Shown: piece by piece, positions 48,217 through 56,615 of the stretch
How positions within the stretch are numbered: position 1 is the first letter of the stretch
Layout of the letters: the number at the start of each line of letters is the position of its first letter
Source: Frankia sp. AgB1.9
GTDB taxonomy: Bacteria; Actinomycetota; Actinomycetes; Frankiales; Frankiaceae
DNA: 64,000 nt
Assembly: GCF_016786355.1 (NCBI RefSeq)
Contig: NZ_JADWYX010000023.1
Location: 1-64,000, forward strand
Direction: 5' to 3'
The notes under the pieces: generated by a model
The model's database searches: none
Seen by the model: only the letters and a program-made list of their open reading frames with translations
What the model was told of the DNA's origin: nothing
Translations under genes and position numbers: made by a program

Positions 48217-49266
48217 ATGGGTCACGGAAATGGCAGCGGCACCGCCGACCGGCAGTCTGGCCGGCCCTGGCGGCAGGACGGCGCGCGTGAAGGCGCCCCC
48301 GGTCGCCCACTGGGCGCGGCCTCAGCCAGCCGCGCCCGGGGTTATCGAGCCGGCCCCGATCCGGACATCGAGGTCTGGGACGCCGAGATCGTCGACGAGC
48401 CGTGGGATCCGGCCGTCGCCCGCTCCGCCGAGGACGTCGAGATCATCGACGCCGCCAAACTGGACGCGATCGCCCAACGGCTGCGCGCCGCCGCCGGACC
48501 CGTGGCCGACGAACCCGTCGCCGGCCGCCCGCCCCAGCCGGGCACCGATCATCCGACGCCACACCCGACGCCACCGGCCGCGGCGACGGGCCCGGTCCCG
48601 CGCCCGGCCGCGGCGACGGTTCGGCGGCGGCATCGACCGCGACCGGCCTGGCGGACCGGGCTTGAGCGTCTGACCGCACAGGTGACGGTGATGGCGGCCC
48701 CGAGCCGCCTCGGGCGTGTCCTTCCGGCCCACGGGACGCATGGCCGTCGCATCGGGCGGGCTCCGCTGGCTGCCGTGGCCGGCGCCGTGGTGCTGCTGCT
48801 GGTGGTGGCGGCCCTCGCGATCGTCCTTTTCGGCCACCATTCCGGCTCCCGGACCGGCGCCACCGAGGGACGTGGCAGCGCCGGGCAGACCGGCGGCGTC
48901 AACCTGGCGCCGGGTGGCCTCGCACTCGCCGACGGCCCGGGAAGCCTGGCCGGTGACGGTGCTGGTGCCGGTGCCGGCGGGAGCGGACCGGTCGGCGGGC
49001 AGGGCGCCGAGCAGGTGTCGGGCGTCCAGGCCGAACCCGTGCAGGGCCTGGGCGTGGGCGCGACCCCCGACCTCGCCACCACGCCGACGCCCGATGTCGC
49101 CCGGACCACCGCTGGATCGACGGCCGGCGCCTCGGCCCGTCCGTCGTCCGGCGCCAGTGCCGCGCCGCCCTCGTCGCCGGGGGCCACGCCGACCGCTCCA
49201 CGGTGCTACCGGGGCGGCCCGATCACGACGCTCCTGCTCGCCGTCGTGGGCGTGCGCCCCTGCTGA
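48217..49266 (+). CDS. single-pass membrane protein with low-complexity extracellular tail
   Basis: A 349-residue protein that I do not recognise. A cytoplasmic part of ~190 residues includes an acidic conserved-looking patch (DPDIEVWDAEIVDEPWDP, EDVEIIDAAKLDAIAQRL). One membrane helix (LAAVAGAVVLLLVVAALAIVLFG) and a Gly/Ala/Thr/Pro-rich tail ending CYRGGPITTLLLAVVGVRPC follow. Codon use in this frame is strongly GC3-biased, supporting a real gene over the antisense frames. Confidence 0.7.
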   Translation: MGHGNGSGTADRQSGRPWRQDGAREGAPGRPLGAASASRARGYRAGPDPDIEVWDAEIVDEPWDPAVARSAEDVEIIDAAKLDAIAQRLRAAAGPVADEPVAGRPPQPGTDHPTPHPTPPAAATGPVPRPAAATVRRRHRPRPAWRTGLERLTAQVTVMAAPSRLGRVLPAHGTHGRRIGRAPLAAVAGAVVLLLVVAALAIVLFGHHSGSRTGATEGRGSAGQTGGVNLAPGGLALADGPGSLAGDGAGAGAGGSGPVGGQGAEQVSGVQAEPVQGLGVGATPDLATTPTPDVARTTAGSTAGASARPSSGASAAPPSSPGATPTAPRCYRGGPITTLLLAVVGVRPC

Positions 49267-49323
49267 ACCGCCAAGCTGACCCAACCGGGCTAAGAGAGCC
49301 GCCTCGCTGCTGGCAGCCGGAAC

Positions 49324-50373
49324 TCAGAACGGCGGGATCCGCGCCGCGAGGTCGCGGAGATAGCTGTGCATCCCGTCGTAGGCGGCGACCGGCGGCAGGT
49401 AGGCCTTGGCGATCTTGGCAAGCGCGCTGTAGTTGACGTCGACCACGTTGGCCAGCGGGGCCTCGCTGATCTGGCTGAGCAGTTGATAACTGTCGAGCGT
49501 CTCCAGCCCGTACAGCTCCGACATCCAGGTGACCATCTCCACCTGGCCGATCCGCCAGGCGTCCTCCAACGGCCGGCTGGAGCCGACGGTGATGAAGTGC
49601 GTGTCGCTTTCCAGCCGCGGCCAGAGTGGCGCCCGGCCTTTGACGAGTTCCACGATCAGCGTCACGTCCATCGCGCCTTCTACAGCCGTGCCGCAGGCCT
49701 CGCCCTCACCCTGCCGGTAGTGCCCATCTCCGATCGAGAACAGCGCCCCATCGACGTTGACTCCGAGATAGCAGGTCGCACCGGCCCGCATTTCCGGGGT
49801 GTCCATGTTCCCGCCAAACCGGTCCGGGACCAGCGCCGATCTCGCCTCCATCGCGGCCGGTGCTACTCCGACGGTGCCCAGCATGGGCGACATCGGCAGA
49901 TCAACCTGGAAGTCGCTGGACAGGGCGGTGAACGTGACCGTGCTCTTCGCCTGGTCGACCTCGTAGATCCAGGTCCGTTCCGGCAACGGCGGCGCGAGCG
50001 TGGCGGTGCGGTCCGTGCCGGTCAGGCCCCCGAAGAACGGGATCGTCGTCGACGCGCCCCAGCCGCGGGACGGGGTGAGCTCGACCAGGTGCAGCACGAG
50101 CGTGTCGCCGGGTTCGGCGCCCACGACATAGAACGGCCCAGTCTGCGGGTTGACGAACGGCATCGTCAGCGAACTGCTCGGCAGGTCGGAGGTCGTGCGC
50201 AGGCGTCCGCCGAACGCGTCCTCGGTCCACAGCCGCAGCACGGTGCCCGGCTTCACCGTCCGGATCGGGGCCACCCCGCCGAAGGTCCACGCGAACTGCG
50301 CGGGCTCCGGCCGGAACTCGACGACCTCCACGGTCGGCCTCCCTGCGTCCAGGCGCCCCGCCTCCGGTGGCAT
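49324..50373 (-). CDS. acetamidase/formamidase family protein
   Basis: A 349-residue enzyme of the FmdA/AmdA family, which hydrolyses short-chain amides to acid and ammonia. Features are the N-terminal beta-sandwich (VKPGTVLRLWTEDAFGG), PGDTLVLHLVELTPSRGWGAST, the metal/active-site region MSPMLGTVGVAPA ... GGNMDTPEMRAGATCYLGVNVDGALFSIGDGHYRQGEGEACGTAVE, and the C-terminal TWMSELYGL. The exact substrate is not evident. It may supply ammonia from amides or nitrile breakdown. Confidence 0.88.
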   Translation of the reverse strand: MPPEAGRLDAGRPTVEVVEFRPEPAQFAWTFGGVAPIRTVKPGTVLRLWTEDAFGGRLRTTSDLPSSSLTMPFVNPQTGPFYVVGAEPGDTLVLHLVELTPSRGWGASTTIPFFGGLTGTDRTATLAPPLPERTWIYEVDQAKSTVTFTALSSDFQVDLPMSPMLGTVGVAPAAMEARSALVPDRFGGNMDTPEMRAGATCYLGVNVDGALFSIGDGHYRQGEGEACGTAVEGAMDVTLIVELVKGRAPLWPRLESDTHFITVGSSRPLEDAWRIGQVEMVTWMSELYGLETLDSYQLLSQISEAPLANVVDVNYSALAKIAKAYLPPVAAYDGMHSYLRDLAARIPPF

Positions 50374-50535
50374 CCGGCCAGCTCGGCAGCGCCCGCCCGA
50401 ATCTAGGACTCCGCCGTTACGGTCCCGCTACGAACTTCCCAATGGCGGGCGCTCCGGCGCGGGTTCAGCGGTCGGTCCGGATGGACCGACGGTCGCCGGG
50501 CCGCCGGTTCTGTCGGGGGTGCACGGCATGCTGGC

Positions 50536-51789
50536 GTGGTGATCCCATCGGACGTCGCGATGCGGCGAGTGGCCGCGCAGCTGCTGGCCAGCCCGCTGCC
50601 GGCCCGGCCCACGGCCGCGCAGCGGGTGCAGACCGTCGTCCAGGTCGTCGGGCAGGTGCTCGCGGTGCAGGCGCAGGACCTGCGCGGGCTGCGCCTCGCC
50701 ATCCGGTCCAGGGCCGCCGGGCTGACCGTCGCGGACGTCGACCGTGCCTTCGCCGAACGCCGACTCGTCGTGACCTGGCTGAACCGGGGCACCCTGCACC
50801 TGGTCCGGGCCGAGGACTACGGCTGGCTGCACGCGCTGACCGCGTCCCGCCAGGAGGTGAACGTCCGCCGCCGGCTTGGCGAGGAGGGCGTGTCGCCCGC
50901 CGAGGCCGAGCGCGGCGTCGCTCTCGTCGAACGGGCGCTGGCCGACGACGGCCCACTGTCGCGGGCCCAGCTTCGGGACCGGCTCGCCGCTGCTGGTGTC
51001 CCGGTCGTCGGGCAGGCGCTCATCCACATCCTGGGACTGGCGAGCCTGCGCGGGCTGCTGGTCCGCGGCCCGATCGTCGGTTCCGATCAGGCCTACGTCC
51101 TGGTCCGCGACTGGCTCGGCACGGCGGCCGAGACCTCGGTGGCCGTGACCCCGGTGGCCGTGACCTCGGTGGCAGTCGACGCGGCGCCGCTGGCCGGCGT
51201 CGGTGACTCCTGGACGCCAGTGCCCGTGGCGGACGAGGCAGGCGGATCCGAGAGCGACCGCGACACGGTGTTGGCGCGACTCACGGTGCGTTATCTCGCC
51301 GCTCACGGCCCGGCCGGCGACCGCGATCTGGCGGCCTGGTCCGGCCTGCCGCTGACCGACGCGCGGCGTGGGCTGGCCCTCGCCGCCAGCTCCGGCCGAA
51401 CCGAGCCGGCCGGCGCCGGTCTGGCGGACCTGGCTGGCCGCCCGCACGGTCTGGGCGACGTGCCCTGGGACGAGGTAAGCCCGGATTCTCTGCCCACTCG
51501 GCTGCTCGGCCCGTTCGATCCGATCCTGCACGGCTGGGCGGCCCGCGAGTGGGTGACCGGGCCGTACCGCTCGATCGTCACCGTCAATGGCATCTTCCGG
51601 GCCATTGCCCTCGTGGCTGGCCGGGCGGCGGGCACCTGGACGATGCCGGCGGGCCAGGTGAGCCTCGCGATGTTCGAGCCGCTGCCCGCGGCCGTCGAGC
51701 TGGCCCTGCGGGCGGAATCGGCCGACGTCCAACGTTTCTTCGCTGCCGGCCCGGGCCCGGCTGCCGGCGATCCGCCCGGGGCCCGCTGA
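50536..51789 (+). CDS. winged-helix DNA-binding domain protein (AlkX/YcaQ-like family)
   Basis: A 417-residue protein of the winged-helix family often annotated as crosslink-repair glycosylase-like. The core LAVQAQDLRGLRLAIRSR, VVTWLNRGTLHLVRAEDYGWLHAL, the repeated winged helices and the C-terminal LLGPFDPILHGW...FRAIALVAGRAAGTWTM are typical. Between the second and third helical parts (about residues 205-240) lies an Ala/Val/Thr-rich insertion with short VAVT repeats. DNA repair activity is known for YcaQ relatives; for this branch it is inferred. Confidence 0.75.
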   Translation: MVIPSDVAMRRVAAQLLASPLPARPTAAQRVQTVVQVVGQVLAVQAQDLRGLRLAIRSRAAGLTVADVDRAFAERRLVVTWLNRGTLHLVRAEDYGWLHALTASRQEVNVRRRLGEEGVSPAEAERGVALVERALADDGPLSRAQLRDRLAAAGVPVVGQALIHILGLASLRGLLVRGPIVGSDQAYVLVRDWLGTAAETSVAVTPVAVTSVAVDAAPLAGVGDSWTPVPVADEAGGSESDRDTVLARLTVRYLAAHGPAGDRDLAAWSGLPLTDARRGLALAASSGRTEPAGAGLADLAGRPHGLGDVPWDEVSPDSLPTRLLGPFDPILHGWAAREWVTGPYRSIVTVNGIFRAIALVAGRAAGTWTMPAGQVSLAMFEPLPAAVELALRAESADVQRFFAAGPGPAAGDPPGAR

Positions 51790-52058
51790 CCCAGGGGCCT
51801 CCCGGTGGGGGTGCGTCTGCACCGGGGGTGGCGGCCCTACTACCGACGGCCGCAACCGTCGGCACCTTGGGGCGGTCTTGGCCGCCACCTCGCGGCCAGT
51901 CGTCGGCCCACCAGTAGGGTGCGGCCCTGAGGTTACCGCCCATACAGGGTGTTACCGACCCAGCGTCATTTCCTGTCCGATACCGGGACGTGGTCCTCCC
52001 TGCTGCCGGATGGGCCTGGCGCCGGCCAGCGCCGGCGTCTCGGAACGAGGAGGCCGGT

Positions 52059-53381
52059 GTGCGCTCTGAGTCGATGGTCGACATGCATGCGGGAGGCCGG
52101 CCGCTGAGCCGGATGGACCGCTACATGCTCGATTTCCAGCGGGCCCATCCGTCCCGGCCGGTCAGCGTCACCTGCTACCTGCTGCGCGTGTCCGGCGCGC
52201 CGGATCTCGACGCGGTGCGGGCCGCGGTGCTGGAGCGCGTCGAGGCGTTTCCCGCGCTCACCGAGCGCCTGGTCGAACGCCGTGGCCGCGCCCCGCGCTG
52301 GGAGCCGGGCGGCGGGATCGACGTGGCCAGCCAGGTGCGGGAGTACCGGCTGCCGGTGGACGCGACCGAGGACGACCTGAGGGCGATGGCCGCGCGGCTG
52401 TCCTCGATGGTGACGCCACTGGACCGGCCGGCGTGGGAGGTCGGCCTGGTCACCAGCCCCGGCGCCGATGATGTCCACGTCTTCTTCCGTTCCAGCCACG
52501 TCTGGGTGGACGGCCTGTCGCAGACCCGAGTGCTGACCTGCCTGTTCGGCGACCAGACGGCGCCAGCGCCCTGGGTGCGTAACGGGAGGCTGACGGCCCG
52601 CACGCTGGCGTCGGCCGCGGTGCGCCAGGCCACCACCTGGTCTGGGCCGTCCGGTGCGCCCGCGGCCCTCACCGAGCCGAGCGACGGGACCTGCACCGTG
52701 CACTGGGCGCATACCGACATCGAGCGGCTGCGCGCGCTCGGCAAGGCCTACGGAGGCTCCGTCAACGACGTCTACCTGGTCACCGTGGGCGGGGCGCTCG
52801 GCGCCTGGTCGGCTCCAGTGGGCGGGCGGCCGGTGCAGGCGGTGCTCTCGGTCAGCACTCGGCGGCCCGCGGAGCGAGCCGTGCTCGGCAACGCCTTCGT
52901 GGCCACCCGAGTCGCATTGCCGACAGAGCCCGCCCCCGCGTCCGAGCGGTTCGCGATGATGCGCGAGCAGACCTCGTACTACAAGGGGGACTCGAACGCG
53001 GCCCTCGCCGAGCGCTTCTGGTCTGACCGGGTGCCCAGCCGTTTCGGGCACGCGACGATCGGTGGCGGTCAGGAGCTCCGCCGGGCCGCGGTCAACACGA
53101 CGAACCTGGGCCCGATTCCCGGGCCGCTGACGGTCGCCGGAGCCCCGGTCACCGCTGCGCTGCCGGTGCCGGCCGTGCGCGAGGGGCGCCGGCAGGTGCT
53201 CGTCACGCTTGGTGGCCTGGGACGGACGGCCACCGTCGGCTTCACCGTGCCGGCGCCACGCGGCGCCGAGCTGGCCGGTCTGTGGCTGACGGAGATCGAG
53301 AACCTGGAGCGCGCCGCCGGCATCGTCCCGGTACCGGACCAGCACCTGCCTACGCTGGCTGGCGGGCTGGAGCCCCGCTGA
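52059..53381 (+). CDS. WS/DGAT-like acyltransferase
   Basis: A 440-residue protein of the wax-ester synthase/diacylglycerol acyltransferase family (condensation-domain fold). It has LSRMDRYMLDFQRAHP at the N-terminus, the active-site motif as Ser146-His147-VWV-Asp151-Gly152 (family HHxxxDG with the first His replaced by Ser), GGSVNDVYLVTVGGALGAW, and the C-terminal NTTNLGPIPGPLTVAGAPV. The GTG at 52059 has GAGGAGG 5 nt upstream. It may acylate diacylglycerol or alcohols with acyl-CoA, or have a changed role. The MFS exporter follows 107 nt later on the same strand. Confidence 0.8.
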   Translation: MRSESMVDMHAGGRPLSRMDRYMLDFQRAHPSRPVSVTCYLLRVSGAPDLDAVRAAVLERVEAFPALTERLVERRGRAPRWEPGGGIDVASQVREYRLPVDATEDDLRAMAARLSSMVTPLDRPAWEVGLVTSPGADDVHVFFRSSHVWVDGLSQTRVLTCLFGDQTAPAPWVRNGRLTARTLASAAVRQATTWSGPSGAPAALTEPSDGTCTVHWAHTDIERLRALGKAYGGSVNDVYLVTVGGALGAWSAPVGGRPVQAVLSVSTRRPAERAVLGNAFVATRVALPTEPAPASERFAMMREQTSYYKGDSNAALAERFWSDRVPSRFGHATIGGGQELRRAAVNTTNLGPIPGPLTVAGAPVTAALPVPAVREGRRQVLVTLGGLGRTATVGFTVPAPRGAELAGLWLTEIENLERAAGIVPVPDQHLPTLAGGLEPR

Positions 53382-53488
53382 TCCGGATGGGGCGCTGGTC
53401 GGCCGGTTCTGTCCCGGTTTGAGCCACCTGCGAGTATCCGAGGGGCGGGACCGACCGTTCTGCGCCGCTTGTCGAGGAGGGACGGGAC

Positions 53489-55000
53489 GTGGTCGTGGAG
53501 TCCAGAATGGCGGGGTCCACGGCGACGAAGGCCGACGCAATGGAGTCGAGAGCGGTGGATCCCGGCCTGGTGGAGTCCAGCGCGGGCGAGGTGGCGGGCA
53601 AGACCGCGCGGTTCGGCCCGAGCGCGCAGTACGCGCTGTTGGCGGGCCCGCTGCTGACGATGCTCGACTCGTCGATCGTCAACGTGGCCGTCGAGCCGAT
53701 CTCCCGCCAGACCCACACGGCGCTGCCGACGGTTCAGTGGATCATCAGCGGCTACCTGCTCGCCCTCGGCGCCGGGCTCGCGCTCACCTCGTATCTCGCC
53801 CGGCGTTTCGGCACCATTCCCGCCTACACCGGCTTCCTCGCCGCGTTCACCGTGACGTCGGCGCTGTGCGCGGCCGCGCCGGGCGCGGGCACTCTCATCG
53901 CCGCCCGGGTGCTGCAGGGCCTGGCCGGGGCGCCGCTCGTCCCGCTGGCGATGTCGATGCTGCTCGGTGGATCCGGCGGGGCGAAGAGCCGGATGTCCCC
54001 GGCGGCCGGCATCCTGCTCTTCCTCGGCCCTGCGCTGGGCCCGAGCCTCGGCGGCCTGCTGCTGGGCGCCGTGAGCGGCGGGGACGGCTGGCGGGTGCTG
54101 TTCCTGATCAACGTGCCGATCGGCGCGCTGGCCATCGCCGCGGCCCGCCGGCTGCCGGCCGGTGTCAGCCCCCCGCCGCAGCCCGCCGCCCGGCCCGACC
54201 CGGTCGGACTGCTCCTGCTCGTCGCGGGGCTGGTCGGCGTGCTCTACGGCGTCGACCGCATCACCCGGGGCTCGTGGACACCGCCCATGACCTGGGGGCC
54301 GGTGATCGGTGGCGTGGCCGTCCTCGTTCTTTACACGCTGCGGTCGCGCAGCGTGGAGCACCCCGCGCTCGACCTCTCGATCCTGCGCGACCGCAGCGTG
54401 GCACTGGCGTTCACGCTGTGTGGGACGGCGTCGGTCGCGGCGTGGTCGATCGTGTTCGTCGTGCCGGTCTTCCTTGAGTCGGCGCAGGGCCACTCCGCGT
54501 TGATGACCGGCGTCGCGCTGCTGCCGCAGGGGATCGTGACCGGGCTGAGCACGCTGGCCGGCGCGAGCGCGGGCGAGAAGATCGGCGTCCGGCCGACCGT
54601 GCTCGGCGGCTTCGCGTTGCTGGTCGTGGCGAGCGCCGGGCTGTTCGTCCTCGGCGACGAGACCCCGCTGTGGCTCACCGCGCTGATCCTCGCGGCCCGC
54701 GCGGGAGCGGTCGGCCTCACCATCACCCCGCTGGTGCTCGTGGCGACCGAGCCGTTGCGGCCGGAACAGCAGGCGGACGCGAACACCGCGTTCAACGTCG
54801 TGCAGCGCATCCTCGGGTCGTTCGGGATCGGTCTCGTCGCGACGCTGTTCACCCGCCGGGCCGCCCACGCTGGAGCGGTTCCGGCGCTGCACACGGTTGC
54901 CCTGCTCATCACGGTGCTTGCTGGCCTCTCGACGTTCGCCGCCTTCTACCTCCCTCGGCCGCGCCGCTCAGACGACGTCAGTCCTGTCGCGCTGCACTAG
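53489..55000 (+). CDS. MFS drug/metabolite exporter (DHA2, EmrB/QacA type)
   Basis: A 503-residue transporter with ~14 membrane helices. Family signs are LLTMLDSSIVNVAVEPISR (motif D1), WIISGYLLALGAGLAL, ARRFGT, the motif C-like GILLFLGPALGPSLGGLLLG and NVPIGALAI. The first ~45 residues are a non-homologous cytoplasmic extension. The GTG at 53489 has GAGGAGG upstream. It converges with the PadR operon, and its last 23 nt overlap the end of the membrane-protein gene there. Confidence 0.9.
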   Translation: MVVESRMAGSTATKADAMESRAVDPGLVESSAGEVAGKTARFGPSAQYALLAGPLLTMLDSSIVNVAVEPISRQTHTALPTVQWIISGYLLALGAGLALTSYLARRFGTIPAYTGFLAAFTVTSALCAAAPGAGTLIAARVLQGLAGAPLVPLAMSMLLGGSGGAKSRMSPAAGILLFLGPALGPSLGGLLLGAVSGGDGWRVLFLINVPIGALAIAAARRLPAGVSPPPQPAARPDPVGLLLLVAGLVGVLYGVDRITRGSWTPPMTWGPVIGGVAVLVLYTLRSRSVEHPALDLSILRDRSVALAFTLCGTASVAAWSIVFVVPVFLESAQGHSALMTGVALLPQGIVTGLSTLAGASAGEKIGVRPTVLGGFALLVVASAGLFVLGDETPLWLTALILAARAGAVGLTITPLVLVATEPLRPEQQADANTAFNVVQRILGSFGIGLVATLFTRRAAHAGAVPALHTVALLITVLAGLSTFAAFYLPRPRRSDDVSPVALH

Positions 55001-56072
55001 CGGTCGTCGGGGCGGGCGACCGGCGTAGCCGGCGCAGCGAGCGCGCGGCGAGAAGCGCGAGTGGCACCGCGACGACCAGCACGATCGTGACCTGCGTCAG
55101 GCCGAGCGTCGTCAGGGTGGAGCGAGTGGCGTCGGCGGGCGTCAGGCGCGTCCAGAGCAGACTTGCCGTCCGCGTCGCCAGCACCACCGGCGCGATCAGA
55201 GCAAGGGCCAGCGCCGAAGCCGCGCCCTGACCCGCGGACCGGCGCACGCGGCTGCTGAGATGGATGGCCGCGGCCGCCAGGAACGCGGCCGTGTAGATGG
55301 CCGGTTCGTCGACGAGGAGTCCACCGCCGAGGCGGGCGGCCGCGGCGCCGATCGTGCCGGCGAGCAGCGCGACATACGCGGCCATCCACCGCACGGGACG
55401 GCGGACTGGCGGGGCGTCGCGGTGAAGACCGGCGACCAGAGCCACCACCGGGACGACCTTGAGCAGGATCGAGGCGGCGAGCGCGCTCGCCTGGACGTCG
55501 ACCGTCGGCTGACCGTCGCGCAACGTCCACGCGTCGGCGAGGACGTGCGTCGCGGCGGGCAGGACGGCGATCAGGCCCAGCCCTCGGGCGATCCGCCGGT
55601 ATCCGAGCAGGACCGCGCCGAACGCGGGAATCCAGACGAACCCGGCGTTCCACTGCTCGCGCCAGCCGATGTGGATACCGAACGCGACCGGGTAGCCAGC
55701 CGGTGGCGCGAACCCGGGAATCCGGTCGTTGACCCAAAGCTGGCTCAGCACGTTCAGCGTCGCGATGACGGCGTGGACAAGAAGTCCCGCGAGGGCGATC
55801 AGCCGGACCGCGTCCCCCCAGACCACGCTCGTGGGAGATGCTCCGGCTCCGCCCAGCCGGGAACGGACGAGGTCGACGCGCAGCCGGACAGCCAGAAGGA
55901 CGACGCTGCCGACCTCGGGCCAGCTCGGCAGGGCGAACTCCGCGACGTCGGGGTCGTCGAGGTCCGTCACGCTGGACAGGAAGGTGGCGACCATGTCGTC
56001 TTCCCACAGCTGTCGGTAGCTGCGGGGGAGGACCCTCAGCACGGCGCGGTAGCGCTGTTCGAGCGGAGTCAC
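54978..56072 (-). CDS. polytopic membrane protein downstream of padR
   Basis: A 364-residue protein with a soluble N-terminus (LEQRYRAVLRVLPRSYRQLWEDDMVATFLSSVTD) and about eight hydrophobic segments. The N-terminal pattern, with a short acidic region before the membrane part, is common in actinobacterial membrane proteins encoded after PadR regulators. The GTG at 56072 overlaps the padR stop, so translation is probably coupled. Function unknown. Confidence 0.78.
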   Translation of the reverse strand: MTPLEQRYRAVLRVLPRSYRQLWEDDMVATFLSSVTDLDDPDVAEFALPSWPEVGSVVLLAVRLRVDLVRSRLGGAGASPTSVVWGDAVRLIALAGLLVHAVIATLNVLSQLWVNDRIPGFAPPAGYPVAFGIHIGWREQWNAGFVWIPAFGAVLLGYRRIARGLGLIAVLPAATHVLADAWTLRDGQPTVDVQASALAASILLKVVPVVALVAGLHRDAPPVRRPVRWMAAYVALLAGTIGAAAARLGGGLLVDEPAIYTAAFLAAAAIHLSSRVRRSAGQGAASALALALIAPVVLATRTASLLWTRLTPADATRSTLTTLGLTQVTIVLVVAVPLALLAARSLRRLRRSPAPTTASAARQD

Positions 56073-56419
56073 GCGGACCCACCGGTGCCCGCGGGCCGCA
56101 GCGCGCGCAGCCGTCGCGAGGCGACCTGCGCGTTGGCCTCCTGCCGGCCGGCCTCCGCCGCCAGCGCCTCGCTTCCCGGCTCGGTCAGCCGGTAGTAGCG
56201 GCGCAGCCTGCCCTGCTGGACCTCTTCCCGGTCCAGCGCGACCAGACCGTCGGCGACGAGGCGCTCCAGCACCCCATAGAGCGTGCCTACCTTGAGCTGC
56301 ACCCTGCCCTGGGAGAGGTCCCTGACCTCGCCGACGATGCCGTAGCCGTGCCTGGGCGCCCCGACCAGCGCGGTCAGGACGAAGAAGGCGGGCTCGGTCA
56401 TGGTTCGCCCGGTAGTCAT
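56069..56419 (-). CDS. PadR-family transcriptional regulator
   Basis: A 116-residue PadR: FFVLTALVGAPRHGYGIVGEVRDLSQGRVQLKVGTLYGVLERLVADGLVALDREEVQQGRLRRYYRLTEPGSEAL is the family winged helix with the KxGTLY segment, then a C-terminal helix for dimerisation. No clear ribosome-binding site precedes the ATG at 56419, so the message may be nearly leaderless; ATG at 56401 is an alternative. An inverted repeat lies 14-38 nt upstream. It is transcribed with the membrane-protein gene. Confidence 0.9.
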   Translation of the reverse strand: MTTGRTMTEPAFFVLTALVGAPRHGYGIVGEVRDLSQGRVQLKVGTLYGVLERLVADGLVALDREEVQQGRLRRYYRLTEPGSEALAAEAGRQEANAQVASRRLRALRPAGTGGSA

Positions 56420-56432
56420 GGCAGATATATAT

Positions 56433-56457
56433 CGGTTGCCAGGATATTAGGCAACCG
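56433..56457. promoter_or_regulatory. PadR operator
   Basis: CGGTTGCC (56433-56440) and GGCAACCG (56450-56457) form perfect 8-bp arms with a 9-bp AT-rich spacer. ATATATAT lies next to it, just upstream of padR. This fits PadR autoregulation and could also influence the plus-strand PKD gene starting at 56616. Confidence 0.75.
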
Positions 56458-56615
56458 TGGATCCGGACCTGACCACTTCTCGCCAAGTGGCGTGCAATTT
56501 GCAAGACTGTGGCGGGCGATGCACGGGGGTGTCGCCCCGGCCCTGGGCTGTGCGGTCTCGAGGCGGTCGTCTTGCTGATCACGGTGAGGGTTGCGGTGCC
56601 GGCCGGGGTGCCGCG

